A DNA stretch of 64,000 nt from Streptomyces genisteinicus (GTDB taxonomy: Bacteria > Actinomycetota > Actinomycetes > Streptomycetales > Streptomycetaceae), in the NCBI RefSeq assembly GCF_014489615.1, contig NZ_CP060825.1, forward strand, positions 7,114,001 through 7,178,000, written 5' to 3'. Positions 1 to 8,848 of the stretch are shown here, in pieces. Under the pieces are notes generated by a model. It worked only from the letters and a program-made list of their open reading frames with translations. It did not search any database and was not told the DNA's origin. Each line of letters begins with the position of its first letter. The first letter of the stretch is position 1. Position numbers and translations under genes: made by a program.

Positions 1-94
1 ACCGGAAGTATCGAAACGCGTTGCCGACGATCCGTCAAATGCCCTGTGAAGCGCTGTAATACGGCGAAGTTGCGTGCGGGAAAAACTTCCTCTG

Positions 95-132
95 GAAACT
101 GTTCTTCAATTGCCCGGAAACCTGCGGGAAAC
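95..132 (+). promoter_or_regulatory. GlnR-like half-site array upstream of urtA
   Basis: GAAAC occurs at 95-99, 117-121 and 128-132, so the copies are spaced 22 and 11 bp. Actinobacterial GlnR sites are built from 5-bp half-sites (GTNAC and GAAAC) separated by 6 bp, an 11-bp pitch, and urea uptake is a typical nitrogen-controlled function. The GTNAC-type partner half-sites are poor here, so this is a candidate site only. Nothing else was recognised in the 293 bp before urtA. Confidence 0.4.
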
Positions 133-293
133 AGTTCGCCCGCAGGCTGTGGACGCACTTCAGCGACCGGCCGGGACGCCACAGCGAAACGGCCGGGCAC
201 CGTGCGCCGACGCAGCCGCCTCCTGAAGCGCCCTCTTCCCCCATCCCAGCCCCGCCCACTTCGCCACGCCCGCAAGGGCCCAGGAGGTAGTGC

Positions 294-1547
294 ATGTCCG
301 AGTTCATCGTGAGCAGACGCGGCCTGTTGACGGGCGTCGGTGCCCTCGGCGCGACCGCCGCCCTCACCGCGTGCGGCGCGAAGACCGGCAGCGGGACGTC
401 CACCGGCTCCGGCGCCACGGCGGACACGTCCGGGGACACCGTGAAGGTCGGCCTGCTCAACTCGCTCTCGGGCACCATGGCCATCAGCGAGGTCACCGTC
501 CGCGACTCGCTGCTCCTGGCCGTGAAGGAGATCAACGCGGCCGGCGGCGTCCTGGGCAAGAAGATCGAGCCCGTCAGCCAGGACGGCGCGTCCGACTGGC
601 CCACGTTCGCCGAGAAGGCCGAGGCGCTCATCACGGACACCCGGGTCGCCGCCACCTTCGGCTGCTGGACCTCGGCCAGCCGCAAGGCGGTCAAGCCGGT
701 CTTCGAACGCCACAAGGCCCTGCTGTTCTACCCCGTCCAGTACGAGGGGCTGGAGCAGTCCCCGTACATCTTCTACACGGGCGCCACCACCAACCAGCAG
801 ATCGTGCCCGCGCTCGACTACCTGAAGAAGCAGGGCCGCACCCGGCTGTACCTGGTCGGCAGCGACTACGTCTTCCCGCGCACCGCCAACAAGATCATCA
901 GGGCGTACGCGGCGGCCAACGGCATGAAGGTGGTCGGCGAGGACTACGCGCCCCTCGGCTCCACCGAGTTCGGGACCATCGTCAACAAGGTCAAGGACGC
1001 CGGGGCCGACGCCGTCTTCAACACCCTGAACGGCGACAGCAACGTGGCCTTCTTCAAGGAGTACAAGTCCGGCGGCCTCACCGCCCGGAGCCTTCCGGTG
1101 CTGTCCGTCTCCATCGCGGAGGAGGAGGTCAAGAGCATCGGCACCCAGTACCTGGAGGGCCAGCTGACCGCCTGGAACTACTACCAGACCACGCCGGGCG
1201 CCGCGAACACCGGCTTCGTGAAGGCCTACCAGGACGCCTACGGCAAGGACAAGCCGACCAGCGACCCGATGGAGGCGGCCTACGTCTCCGTCCACCTGTG
1301 GAAGCTGATGGTGGAGAAGGCCGGCTCCTTCGACGTCGCCGCGGTGAAGTCCGCCGCGGACGGCATCACCCTCGACGCCCCCGAGGGCAAGGTCACCGTG
1401 GACGGCGCGACCCAGCACGTCCACAAGACGGCCCGCATCGGCAGGATCGGCGCCGACGGCCGCATCACCGAGGTCTGGAACTCCGGCGGGCCCGTCAAGC
1501 CCGACCCCTACCTCAAGGGCTACGACTGGGCCTCCGGCCTCTCCTGA
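294..1547 (+). CDS. urtA: Urea ABC transporter substrate-binding lipoprotein UrtA
   Basis: A 417-aa periplasmic-type binding protein of the Leu/Ile/Val-urea family; it would capture urea (or short amides) outside the membrane and deliver it to UrtBC. The N-terminus has a twin-arginine pair (R8-R9) followed by a hydrophobic stretch and lipobox LTAC with the lipidated cysteine at residue 27, so it is probably a Tat-exported lipoprotein. The mature part begins with the family pattern VKVGLLNSLSGTMAISE. The length (about 420 aa) is normal. An AGGAGG ribosome site lies 8 bp before the ATG. It is the first gene of a five-gene operon with urtBCDE. A Leu/Ile/Val specificity is possible, but the sequence pattern and gene order favour urea. 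Confidence 0.93.
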   Translation: MSEFIVSRRGLLTGVGALGATAALTACGAKTGSGTSTGSGATADTSGDTVKVGLLNSLSGTMAISEVTVRDSLLLAVKEINAAGGVLGKKIEPVSQDGASDWPTFAEKAEALITDTRVAATFGCWTSASRKAVKPVFERHKALLFYPVQYEGLEQSPYIFYTGATTNQQIVPALDYLKKQGRTRLYLVGSDYVFPRTANKIIRAYAAANGMKVVGEDYAPLGSTEFGTIVNKVKDAGADAVFNTLNGDSNVAFFKEYKSGGLTARSLPVLSVSIAEEEVKSIGTQYLEGQLTAWNYYQTTPGAANTGFVKAYQDAYGKDKPTSDPMEAAYVSVHLWKLMVEKAGSFDVAAVKSAADGITLDAPEGKVTVDGATQHVHKTARIGRIGADGRITEVWNSGGPVKPDPYLKGYDWASGLS

Positions 1548-1563
1548 GCCGGGCCCCTCGTGA

Positions 1564-1595
1564 CGGACCGCGGCGGGCCGCCCCGCCGCGGTCCG
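1564..1595 (+). terminator. Hairpin between urtA and urtB
   Basis: CGGACCGCGGCGGG (1564-1577) pairs perfectly with CCCGCCGCGGTCCG (1582-1595), a 14-bp stem with a 4-nt loop and no T-tract. It sits 16 bp after the urtA stop in a 151-bp gap, whereas urtB-urtE are tightly coupled. It probably terminates part of the transcripts or protects the urtA 3' end, giving more binding protein than permease. Confidence 0.6.
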
Positions 1596-1698
1596 CCCGC
1601 CCGGCCCCGCCCGGTCACACCGCCGGGACGCTCACGCCCCCGCCCGGGGCCGCACCCGACCCGGTACCCGCACCCGCCCGTTCCCCCGGAGCCGCTCC

Positions 1699-2583
1699 AT
1701 GACGGTCGTCCTCAACCAGTCCTTCACCGGCATCAGCATCGGTGCCGTCCTCCTCCTCATCGCGCTCGGCCTCACCCTGACCTTCGGTCAGATGGGCGTG
1801 ATCAACATGGCGCACGGCGAGTTCATGATGGCCGGCGCCTACACCGCCTACCTGCTCCAGCAGGCGATCGGCGACGCCGGCGTCTCCCTCCTCGTCGCCC
1901 TGCCGACGGCCTTCCTGGTCGCCGGGGCCATGGGCGCACTGCTGGAGTGGCTGCTCATCCGGCGCCTGTACACCAGACCGCTGGACACCCTGCTCGTCAC
2001 CTGGGGCGTCTCCCTGATGCTCCAGCAACTCGCCCGTGACATCTTCGGCGCCCCCAACGTCCAGACCCGCGCGCCCGAATGGCTGACCGGGAACATCGGC
2101 GTCGCGGGCACGACCCTCGCCACCAACCGGCTGTTCATCCTGGGCCTCGCCCTGCTGTGCGTCCTCGGCCTCACGGCCGCCATGCGGGCCACCCCGCTCG
2201 GGCGCCGCATCCGCGCGGTGGTGCAGAACCGGGACCTCGCCAAGGTGTCCGGCATCGCGACCGCCCGCGTCGACCGGACCACCTTCTTCATCGGTTCCGG
2301 ACTGGCCGGCCTGGCGGGCGTCGCGCTCACCCTCGTGGGACCGATCGGCCCGACCATGGGCACCAACTACATCGTCGACGCCTTCCTGGTGGTGGTCGTC
2401 GGCGGCATCGGCCGGCTCAGGGGAGCGGTCGTCACGGCCTTCGCCCTCGGCGTCCTCCAGTCCGTGCTGGAGTACTCGACCACGGTCAGCGTCGCGAAGG
2501 TCGTGGTCCTCGTCGCGATCGTCGCGTTCCTCCAGTGGCGACCCCAGGGCCTGTACACACTGCGCACCCGGAGCCTGGCATGA
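1699..2583 (+). CDS. urtB: Urea ABC transporter permease UrtB
   Basis: A 294-aa membrane permease of the LivH/UrtB family, one half of the transmembrane channel that imports urea. It has about eight hydrophobic segments. It opens with the typical FTGISIGAVLLLIALGLTL and carries the conserved segment GLGLAGLAGVALTLVGPIGP-like around residues 197-218 followed by VVVVGGIGRLRGA, the loop that contacts the ATPases. The ATG follows a weak GGAG. Its TGA overlaps the next ATG (ATGA at 2580-2583), indicating translational coupling with urtC. Confidence 0.92.
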   Translation: MTVVLNQSFTGISIGAVLLLIALGLTLTFGQMGVINMAHGEFMMAGAYTAYLLQQAIGDAGVSLLVALPTAFLVAGAMGALLEWLLIRRLYTRPLDTLLVTWGVSLMLQQLARDIFGAPNVQTRAPEWLTGNIGVAGTTLATNRLFILGLALLCVLGLTAAMRATPLGRRIRAVVQNRDLAKVSGIATARVDRTTFFIGSGLAGLAGVALTLVGPIGPTMGTNYIVDAFLVVVVGGIGRLRGAVVTAFALGVLQSVLEYSTTVSVAKVVVLVAIVAFLQWRPQGLYTLRTRSLA

Positions 2584-3728
2584 CGACGACCACCGCACCG
2601 CCCGAGACCGCCCCCGCCCCCCTGCCCGGAAAGGAGAGGCGCGCCCGCCTGCGGGTCCCCGCCGCCTTCCTCGCGGGCGCCGTGCTCCTCCTCGGCGTCG
2701 CCCCGCTCGCCCTCTCCGACTTCCGGCTCAGCCTGCTCGCCAAGTACCTGTGCTTCGCGATCGTCGCCGTCGGCGTGAGCCTCGCCTGGGGCCGCGGCGG
2801 ACTCCTCGTCCTCGGCCAGGGCGTCTTCTTCGGCCTCGGCGGCTACGCCATGGCCATGCACCTCAAGCTCGCGGACGCCGCCGCGGCGGGCGAGACGCTG
2901 CCCGACTTCATGCTGCTCTACGGCACCGGCGACACCCTGCCCTGGTGGTGGCAGCCGTTCGCGAACCCCGTGTTCGCGCTCGCCGCCACCGTGCTGCTGC
3001 CGATGGCCGTCGCCGGCCTCCTCGGCTTCCTCGTCTTCCGCCGCCGGGTCAAGGGCGCCTACTTCGCCATCCTCAGCCAGGCCCTCGCCGCGGCGCTCGC
3101 CATCTGGCTCATCGGCCAGCAGGCCACCACCGGCGGCACCAACGGCCTCACCGACATCCAGGGGTTCTTCGGCTACGACCTGCGCGACCCGGTCAACCAG
3201 CGCACCGTGTACCTGATCATCGCGGGCGCCCTGCTGCTCACCGTGGCCCTCGCCCGCGCGCTCTTCGTCTCCCGCTACGGCGAACTCCTCGTCGCCGTCC
3301 GCGACTCCGAGGAGCGGGTCCGCTTCCTCGGGTACGACCCGGCCAACGTCAAGCTGGTCGCCTACGTCGCCGCCGCCGGCATGGCGGGTCTGGCCGGCGC
3401 GCTGTTCGTCCCGGCCGTCGGCATCATCTCCCCGGCGCTGATCGGTGTCGTGCCGTCCATCGGCTTCGTCATCGGCGCCGCGGTCGGCGGCCGGGCCAGC
3501 CTGGTCGGCGCCGTGCTCGGCGCCGTCGCCGTCGCCTGGGCCCAGAGCACGCTCTCCGAGTCGTTCCCCGCCGCCTGGACCTACGCCCAGGGCCTGCTGT
3601 TCGTCCTGGCCGTGGGCTTCCTCCCCGGCGGCCTCGCCTCCCTCGGCGCCGTCCTGCGCAGGCGCCGGAGCCCCGCGGCCCCCGCGGCCTCCCCGACCCC
3701 CGCGACACCGACAGGAGAGACCGCATGA
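2580..3728 (+). CDS. urtC: Urea ABC transporter permease UrtC
   Basis: A 382-aa LivM/UrtC-type permease, the second channel subunit. The start at 2580 was chosen because it overlaps the urtB stop as ATGA and begins directly before a Thr/Pro-rich cytoplasmic tail; the open frame extends further upstream, but that part only shadows urtB. Family landmarks include WGRGGLLVLGQGVFFGLGGY near residue 68, the tract GGTNGLTDIQGFFGYD near residue 186, and FVIGAAVGGRASLVGAVLGA near the C-terminus. A Pro/Ala-rich tail of about 20 residues follows the last helix. The stop overlaps the start of urtD. Confidence 0.92.
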   Translation: MTTTTAPPETAPAPLPGKERRARLRVPAAFLAGAVLLLGVAPLALSDFRLSLLAKYLCFAIVAVGVSLAWGRGGLLVLGQGVFFGLGGYAMAMHLKLADAAAAGETLPDFMLLYGTGDTLPWWWQPFANPVFALAATVLLPMAVAGLLGFLVFRRRVKGAYFAILSQALAAALAIWLIGQQATTGGTNGLTDIQGFFGYDLRDPVNQRTVYLIIAGALLLTVALARALFVSRYGELLVAVRDSEERVRFLGYDPANVKLVAYVAAAGMAGLAGALFVPAVGIISPALIGVVPSIGFVIGAAVGGRASLVGAVLGAVAVAWAQSTLSESFPAAWTYAQGLLFVLAVGFLPGGLASLGAVLRRRRSPAAPAASPTPATPTGETA

Positions 3729-4522
3729 GCGGCGAAGGACTGACCGTCCGCGACCTGCGCGTGACGTTCGACGGCTTCACCGCCGTCGACGGCGTCGACC
3801 TGGACATCCACCCGGGCGACCTGCGCTTCCTCATCGGGCCCAACGGCGCGGGGAAGACCACCGTCGTCGACGCCGTGACCGGACTGGTGAAGGCGGCCGG
3901 CTCGGTCCGCTTCGGCGGTGAGGAGATCCTCGGCCGCCCCGTCCACCGCATCGCCCGGACCGGCATCGGCCGCACCTTCCAGACCGCCACCGTCTTCGAC
4001 GAACTGACCGTCCTGCAGAACCTCGACATCGCCGCCGGCGCGGGCCGCTCCCCGCTGGCGATGCTCCGGCGGCGCAAGGACGTGCCGGAGCCGGTGGCCC
4101 GGGCGCTGGAGACGACCGGCCTGACCCGGCTGCGGGACCGCCCGGCCGGCGTGCTGGCACACGGCCAGAAGCAGTGGCTGGAGATCGGCATGCTGCTCGT
4201 CCAGGACGTGCGCCTGCTGCTCCTCGACGAGCCGGTGGCCGGCATGAGCCACGACGAGCGGGAGGCCACCGGCGAACTCCTGCGCCGGATCGGCGAGGAC
4301 CGCACGGTCGTCGTCATCGAGCACGACATGGACTTCATGCGTTCCTTCGCCCGCAGCGTCACCGTCCTGCACGCGGGCAGGGTCCTCACCGAGGGCACCG
4401 TCGCCGAGGTCCAGGCCGACCCCAGGGTGCAGGAGGTCTACCTCGGGCGGGCCACCGAACCGGAGCCCGGGCCCGGACCCGCCGCCGTCCCCGTACCCGT
4501 GACCGTCGCCGAGGAGGCGTGA
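3725..4522 (+). CDS. urtD: Urea ABC transporter ATPase UrtD
   Basis: A 265-aa nucleotide-binding subunit. Walker A is GPNGAGKTT at residues 38-46 and Walker B is LLLLDEPVAGM. The signature is the UrtD-type variant LAHGQKQWLEIGM instead of LSGGQ, which separates it from LivG. The switch histidine is in VVVIEHDMDFM. The ATG overlaps the urtC stop (ATGA). A Pro/Val tail of about 25 residues (EPEPGPGPAAVPVPV...) extends beyond the usual end of the family. Confidence 0.92.
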   Translation: MSGEGLTVRDLRVTFDGFTAVDGVDLDIHPGDLRFLIGPNGAGKTTVVDAVTGLVKAAGSVRFGGEEILGRPVHRIARTGIGRTFQTATVFDELTVLQNLDIAAGAGRSPLAMLRRRKDVPEPVARALETTGLTRLRDRPAGVLAHGQKQWLEIGMLLVQDVRLLLLDEPVAGMSHDEREATGELLRRIGEDRTVVVIEHDMDFMRSFARSVTVLHAGRVLTEGTVAEVQADPRVQEVYLGRATEPEPGPGPAAVPVPVTVAEEA

Positions 4523-4526
4523 GACC

Positions 4527-5219
4527 GTGCTGCAGATCAACGACGTCCGGGCCGGCTACGACCGCACGACCGTGCTCCACGGGGTGGACGTCACCGTCCC
4601 CGAGGACGGTGTCGCCACCGTCCTCGGCCACAACGGCGCCGGGAAGAGCACCCTGCTGCGCACCGTCATGGGGCTCATCCGCCCGTCGAGCGGCAGCGTG
4701 CTCCTCGACGGCGAGGACATCACCCGGCTCGCCCCGCACGAGCGGGTCGCCCGCGGCATGGCCTACGTACCGCAGGGACAGCAGTCGTTCCCGCACCTCA
4801 CCACGGCCGAGAACCTGCTCCTCGTCGCGGACGGCCGCCCCGGCGGCAAGGAGGCCGTCGCCGAGGCGATGGACCTCTTCCCGGTCCTGCGCGAACTCGC
4901 CCAGCGCCGGGCGGGCCTCCTCTCGGGCGGCCAGCGGCAGCAACTCGCCCTCGCCCGCGCACTGGTGACCCGGCCGAGGCTGCTGCTGCTCGACGAACCG
5001 ACCGAGGGCATCCAGCCGTCCGTCGTCGCCGAGATCGAGGAGACGGTGATCGCCCTGTCGCGGCGCAGCGGCCTGTCGGTCCTCCTCGTCGAACAGCACG
5101 TGGGCTTCGCCATGCGCGCCGCCCAGCGGTACTACGTGCTGGAAGCCGGCCGGGTCACCTCCTCCGGCGAGGGCGGCAGCGGCGCCGAGCACACGGTGCG
5201 CCGGGCCCTCAGCGTGTGA
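4527..5219 (+). CDS. urtE: Urea ABC transporter ATPase UrtE
   Basis: A 230-aa nucleotide-binding subunit, partner of UrtD. It has Walker A GHNGAGKST, signature LSGGQRQQLALARAL, Walker B LLLLDEPTEGIQPS and switch region LLVEQHVGFA; the EGIQPS after the D-loop is typical of UrtE/LivF. The GTG start lies 4 bp after the urtD stop with GAGGAGG ending a few bases upstream. It is the last gene of the operon. No urease genes follow in this window. Confidence 0.92.
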   Translation: MLQINDVRAGYDRTTVLHGVDVTVPEDGVATVLGHNGAGKSTLLRTVMGLIRPSSGSVLLDGEDITRLAPHERVARGMAYVPQGQQSFPHLTTAENLLLVADGRPGGKEAVAEAMDLFPVLRELAQRRAGLLSGGQRQQLALARALVTRPRLLLLDEPTEGIQPSVVAEIEETVIALSRRSGLSVLLVEQHVGFAMRAAQRYYVLEAGRVTSSGEGGSGAEHTVRRALSV

Positions 5220-5260
5220 CGGCCGCCCGCCGCGGGGGACCGGGCCCGGCGACCGCGGCC

Positions 5261-5304
5261 CGGTCGCGGTCGCAGTCCCGGTCCCGGTCCCGGTCCCGGT
5301 CCCG
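5261..5304. repeat. GGTCCC hexamer tandem repeat
   Basis: Tandem hexamers of the type CGGTCC/CGGTCG run through the 160-bp gap between the convergent urtE and FAD-monooxygenase genes. It looks like slippage-prone low-complexity DNA. No gene was seen in the gap. Confidence 0.6.
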
Positions 5305-5379
5305 GGCTCACGCGGTCCCGGTCGCGGCGGGGGCGCCCGGGGCGTCGTGCGGCCCGGCCCGTCCGCAGGCCCCCGGGGC

Positions 5380-7038
5380 TCACCCCGCGAAGACCCGCCG
5401 GAGGTGGTCCGAGAGCGACCGCTCGGCCGGCAGCGGGAGCCGGGCGCCCAGGTGGCCGTCGGGCCGCACCAGGAACGCGGTCGGCTCCCGCACGCCGTAC
5501 ATCAGCGCGAACTCGCCCGCGGCGTCGCGGTAGACGGGGACCCCCGCCCCCGCGGGCGGGGCTCCCTCGCCCGCGAGGACGGCGCACGTCCCGACCAGGC
5601 CGTGCGACGCCTCCCGGGCCAGATGCGCCAGCCGCCCGTATCCGCCGGCCGGCGCGCTCCCCGCGTCCGGGCCGTACACCAGCAGCACATGACCGCGGCC
5701 GCGCAGGACGTCGAACAGCCGCAGCGGGTAGGCGGCGATCGGGTCGCGCAGCCCGCCGCAGTCCGGTGCCCGGTCGCCGGGCCGCGGTCCCGCCCCGCCG
5801 GGGGCCGGGCCGTCGACGACGGGGCTTCCCCGGTACCCGACGAGCAGCTGCGCCTCGCGCAGCATCACGGTCCGCGGGTCCGCCGGGTCCGCCTGGACGC
5901 CCTCGGCGGCGTGGCGCACGGTCCGGCCGACGACCTCCTCGCCCACCGGACGGCGCTCCGCGTCGTAGCTGGCGAGCAGGCCCGGTCCGGCCCGGCCGGC
6001 CACCGCGAGGGCGAGCTTCCACGCCAGGTTCCAGGCGTCCTGGATGCCGGTGTTCATGCCCTGGGCGCCGGTGGGCGGATGGATGTGGGCGGCGTCCCCC
6101 GCGACGAAGACCCGGCCGCGGCCGTACCGGTCCACCAGCCGGTGGCTGATGCGGAACACCGACGACCAGCGCAGTGCCGACGCGGTCGCCGGCCGTGGCG
6201 ACAACCGGTCCAGCACCGCCTGGAGATGGGCGAGCGAGGGCGCGCGGCCGTTCTCCAGTCCGTGGGCGACGCCGTCGCCCGGCGTGCCGTCACCGCCCGC
6301 CGCGGAGAGCTCCGGCGGCACGGTCATCGACATCCGGTACCGGCCGTCGCCCGGCAGCGGGATGCACACCAGCGCGTCGTCGACGGCGCCGTCCGCGCCG
6401 CGGTGCAGGGAGCGCACTCCGTAGCCGTGCGGCAGGTCCCAGTCGACCTCCACGTCGCCCAGCATGTACTCGTCGGGGAACGCGCCGCCCCCGAACGTCA
6501 GCCCGAGGCCCTTGCGGACCACGCTGTGCGCGCCGTCGCAGCCCACCAGATAGCGGCAGCGGACCTCCTCCTCGCCGTCGCCGTCCGCCCCGGTGCGCAC
6601 CAGGCGCGCGGTCACCCCGTCGTCGTCCTGCTCGAACGAGACGAGTTCGGTGCCCCGTTCGATCCGGGTGCCGAAGCCCTCGAGGTACTCCTGGAGGATG
6701 CGTTCCGTCTCGTACTGCGGCAGCGCGGCGAAGCGGTACGGCACCTCGGGCGGCAGCACCAGATCGATCCGCTGCCGTGGCGAGCCGTTCTCGAACGTGA
6801 GCTGGCCGAGCATGGGAACGGCCGCCTCCAGCACCTTGCCGACGAGCCCCGCCCGGTCCCAGAGCTCCAGCGTCCGGGGCTGGATGCCCACCGCCTTCGC
6901 GTACGGGAGCCGCGCGGGCAGCCGGTCGGCCACGCGGACCGAGACGCCGCGTCTGCGCAGCTCACCGGCGGCGGTAAGCCCCACGGGGCCGGCGCCGACC
7001 ACGAGGACGTCGGTGGTGTGCAGGCTGTCGTTCCGCAT
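5380..7038 (-). CDS. FAD-dependent aromatic-ring monooxygenase
   Basis: A 552-aa flavoprotein of the PheA/TfdB class (phenol or polyketide hydroxylases, NAD(P)H- and O2-dependent). The dinucleotide motif VVGAGPVGLTAAGELRRRG is at residues 12-30; the DG motif is in GCDGAHSVVRKGLG and the GD motif in VFVAGDAAHIHPPTGAQGMN. The last 150 residues form the thioredoxin-like C-terminal domain of the long members. The start at 7038 is preceded by GGGAGGCG; the frame continues upstream only as a shadow of the dehydrogenase gene. It follows the AidB-like gene in the same direction but is separated from it by a strong hairpin. The substrate cannot be told from sequence. Confidence 0.85.
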   Translation of the reverse strand: MRNDSLHTTDVLVVGAGPVGLTAAGELRRRGVSVRVADRLPARLPYAKAVGIQPRTLELWDRAGLVGKVLEAAVPMLGQLTFENGSPRQRIDLVLPPEVPYRFAALPQYETERILQEYLEGFGTRIERGTELVSFEQDDDGVTARLVRTGADGDGEEEVRCRYLVGCDGAHSVVRKGLGLTFGGGAFPDEYMLGDVEVDWDLPHGYGVRSLHRGADGAVDDALVCIPLPGDGRYRMSMTVPPELSAAGGDGTPGDGVAHGLENGRAPSLAHLQAVLDRLSPRPATASALRWSSVFRISHRLVDRYGRGRVFVAGDAAHIHPPTGAQGMNTGIQDAWNLAWKLALAVAGRAGPGLLASYDAERRPVGEEVVGRTVRHAAEGVQADPADPRTVMLREAQLLVGYRGSPVVDGPAPGGAGPRPGDRAPDCGGLRDPIAAYPLRLFDVLRGRGHVLLVYGPDAGSAPAGGYGRLAHLAREASHGLVGTCAVLAGEGAPPAGAGVPVYRDAAGEFALMYGVREPTAFLVRPDGHLGARLPLPAERSLSDHLRRVFAG

Positions 7039-7092
7039 CGCAGCGCCTCCCGGGGACGGCCCCCGTCCCATCGTGGGCCGCCCGTGGTCCCC

Positions 7093-7142
7093 GTGCACCT
7101 CCGGGAGGGGCGGACGTCCGCCCGCCGCTCCCGGAGGTGCAC
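7093..7142 (-). terminator. Hairpin after the acyl-CoA dehydrogenase gene
   Basis: GTGCACCTCCGGGAG (7093-7107) pairs perfectly with CTCCCGGAGGTGCAC (7128-7142), a 15-bp stem with a 20-nt loop that is itself self-complementary. It starts 3 bp past the stop of the minus-strand dehydrogenase gene and ends 55 bp before the monooxygenase start. Confidence 0.65.
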
Positions 7143-7145
7143 CGC

Positions 7146-8807
7146 TCAGCGGGGCAGCCGCTCCAGCAGGCCCCCGAAGTCCGCGCCCGGGGAGAGGGTG
7201 CCGAACGCCAGACCCCGGTCGCTTCCGAGCCGGGAGGCGCAGAAGGCGTCCGCCACGGCGGCGGGGGCGTGGCGCACCAGGAGAGAGCCCTGGAGGACGA
7301 GCGCCGCGCGCTCGATGACGCGGCGGGCCCGCAGCGGGGCGTCCTCGGTGAGGACCAGTTCGTCCTTCAGGGCGCGCCGCGCCTCGTCGAGCCTGCGGTC
7401 CCCGCCCGCGGCCGCCCCGGTCTCCGCGTGGAAGGCGTCCAGCGACTCGGGTTCGCGGGCCAGGGCGCGCAGCAGGTCCAGGGCGTTGACGTTGCCGGAC
7501 CCCTCCCAGATGCCGTTGAGGGGCGCGTCGCGGTACAGGCGGGGCATCCCGGACGCCTCGTCGTAGCCGTTGCCCCCGAGGCACTCCAGCGCCTCGGCCA
7601 CGGCGGCGGGCTGCCGCTTGCACACCCAGTACTTGCCGACGGCGGTCGCGAGCCGCAGGAAGGCGCGCTCCCCGGCGTCCCCGTGCCTGGCCCGGTCGGC
7701 CGCCCCCGCCAGGCGCAGGGCCAGGGTCGTCGCCGCCTCCGACTCCAGGGCGAGATCGGCGACGACGTTGCGCATCAGCGGCTGGTCGATCAGCAGCGCG
7801 CCGGACACCCTGCGGTGCCGCACGTGGTGGGCCGCCTGGGCGAGGGCGGCCCTGGTGCCGGACGCGGACCCGAGGACGCAGTCCAGCCGGGTCATGGTGA
7901 CCATGTCGATGATCGTGCGGACGCCCTTGCCCTCGGCGCCGACCAGCCAGGCGACCGTGTCGTCGAACTCGGGCTCGCTGCTCGCGTTGGAGCGGTTGCC
8001 CAGCTTGTCCTTGAGGCGCTGGATGCGGAAGGTGTTGCGGCTGCCGTCCGGAAGCACCCGCGGGACCAGGAAGCAGGACAGTCCGCCGGGCGCCTGCGCG
8101 AGGACCAGGAACAGGTCGTTCATCGGCGCGCTGGTGAACCACTTGTGCCCGCGCAGCCGCCAGGTGCCGTCCGGGCTCGGTGCGGCGGTGGTGGTGTTGG
8201 CGCGGACGTCGGTGCCGCCCTGCTTCTCCGTCATCCCCATGCCGGCGAGCAGGCCCCGCTTCCCGGTGGGCGTCCGCAGCCCCGGGTCGTAGGCGCGGCC
8301 GGTGAGCAGCGGTTCGTAGGTCTCGGCGAGGTCGGGGGAGTGGCGCAGGGCGGGCACGACCGCGTACGTCATGGACACCGGGCAGCCGTGGCCGGACTCG
8401 GCGCTGCTCCAGACCATGAAGCCGGCCGCCCGGGCCACATGGGCTCCCGGCCGCTCGTCGGCCCAGGCCGCGCCGGCGAGCCCGGCGCCGACCGCCTCCT
8501 CCATGAGGGCGTGGTACGCCGGGTGGAAGTCGACCTCGTCGATCCGGTTGCCGTACTGGTCGTGGGTGCGCAGCACCGGCTCGCAGCGGTTGGCCTCCTC
8601 GGCCCGGCGCTGGACCTCCTCGCTGCCGGCGCGGCGGCCGAGGCGGTGGAGCTCGTCCAGGTACCAGTCGGCGCCCTCCCGGCGCACCCCTTCGAGGAGC
8701 ACCGGGTCGTCGGCCACGTCGTGGCCGGTGAGCGGCGGCGGCTGGTTGGTGACCTCGTGCGTCACCGCGGACGGGTTGCTGGACGGTGCGGACAGCGGTG
8801 CGGTCAT
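7146..8807 (-). CDS. AidB-like acyl-CoA dehydrogenase
   Basis: A 553-aa acyl-CoA dehydrogenase-fold flavoprotein of the AidB branch. The N-terminus has the AidB pattern TNQPPPLTGHDVADDPVLLE, which ordinary acyl-CoA dehydrogenases lack. FAD/substrate-loop motifs TEKQGGTDVRANTT, HKWFTSA and CLGGNGYDE follow in order. The length fits AidB (about 540 aa). In E. coli AidB belongs to the alkylation response, but many actinobacterial members sit beside TetR regulators with no known role. Start 8807 was chosen as the first Met before the conserved N-terminus; the longer frame runs into the TetR gene. It lies 41 bp after the TetR gene, probably in one operon. Confidence 0.85.
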   Translation of the reverse strand: MTAPLSAPSSNPSAVTHEVTNQPPPLTGHDVADDPVLLEGVRREGADWYLDELHRLGRRAGSEEVQRRAEEANRCEPVLRTHDQYGNRIDEVDFHPAYHALMEEAVGAGLAGAAWADERPGAHVARAAGFMVWSSAESGHGCPVSMTYAVVPALRHSPDLAETYEPLLTGRAYDPGLRTPTGKRGLLAGMGMTEKQGGTDVRANTTTAAPSPDGTWRLRGHKWFTSAPMNDLFLVLAQAPGGLSCFLVPRVLPDGSRNTFRIQRLKDKLGNRSNASSEPEFDDTVAWLVGAEGKGVRTIIDMVTMTRLDCVLGSASGTRAALAQAAHHVRHRRVSGALLIDQPLMRNVVADLALESEAATTLALRLAGAADRARHGDAGERAFLRLATAVGKYWVCKRQPAAVAEALECLGGNGYDEASGMPRLYRDAPLNGIWEGSGNVNALDLLRALAREPESLDAFHAETGAAAGGDRRLDEARRALKDELVLTEDAPLRARRVIERAALVLQGSLLVRHAPAAVADAFCASRLGSDRGLAFGTLSPGADFGGLLERLPR

Positions 8808-8848
8808 GTGTGCCTCCGGGGCGGGCGGTGCGGGCGGGTGGCGGCCGG

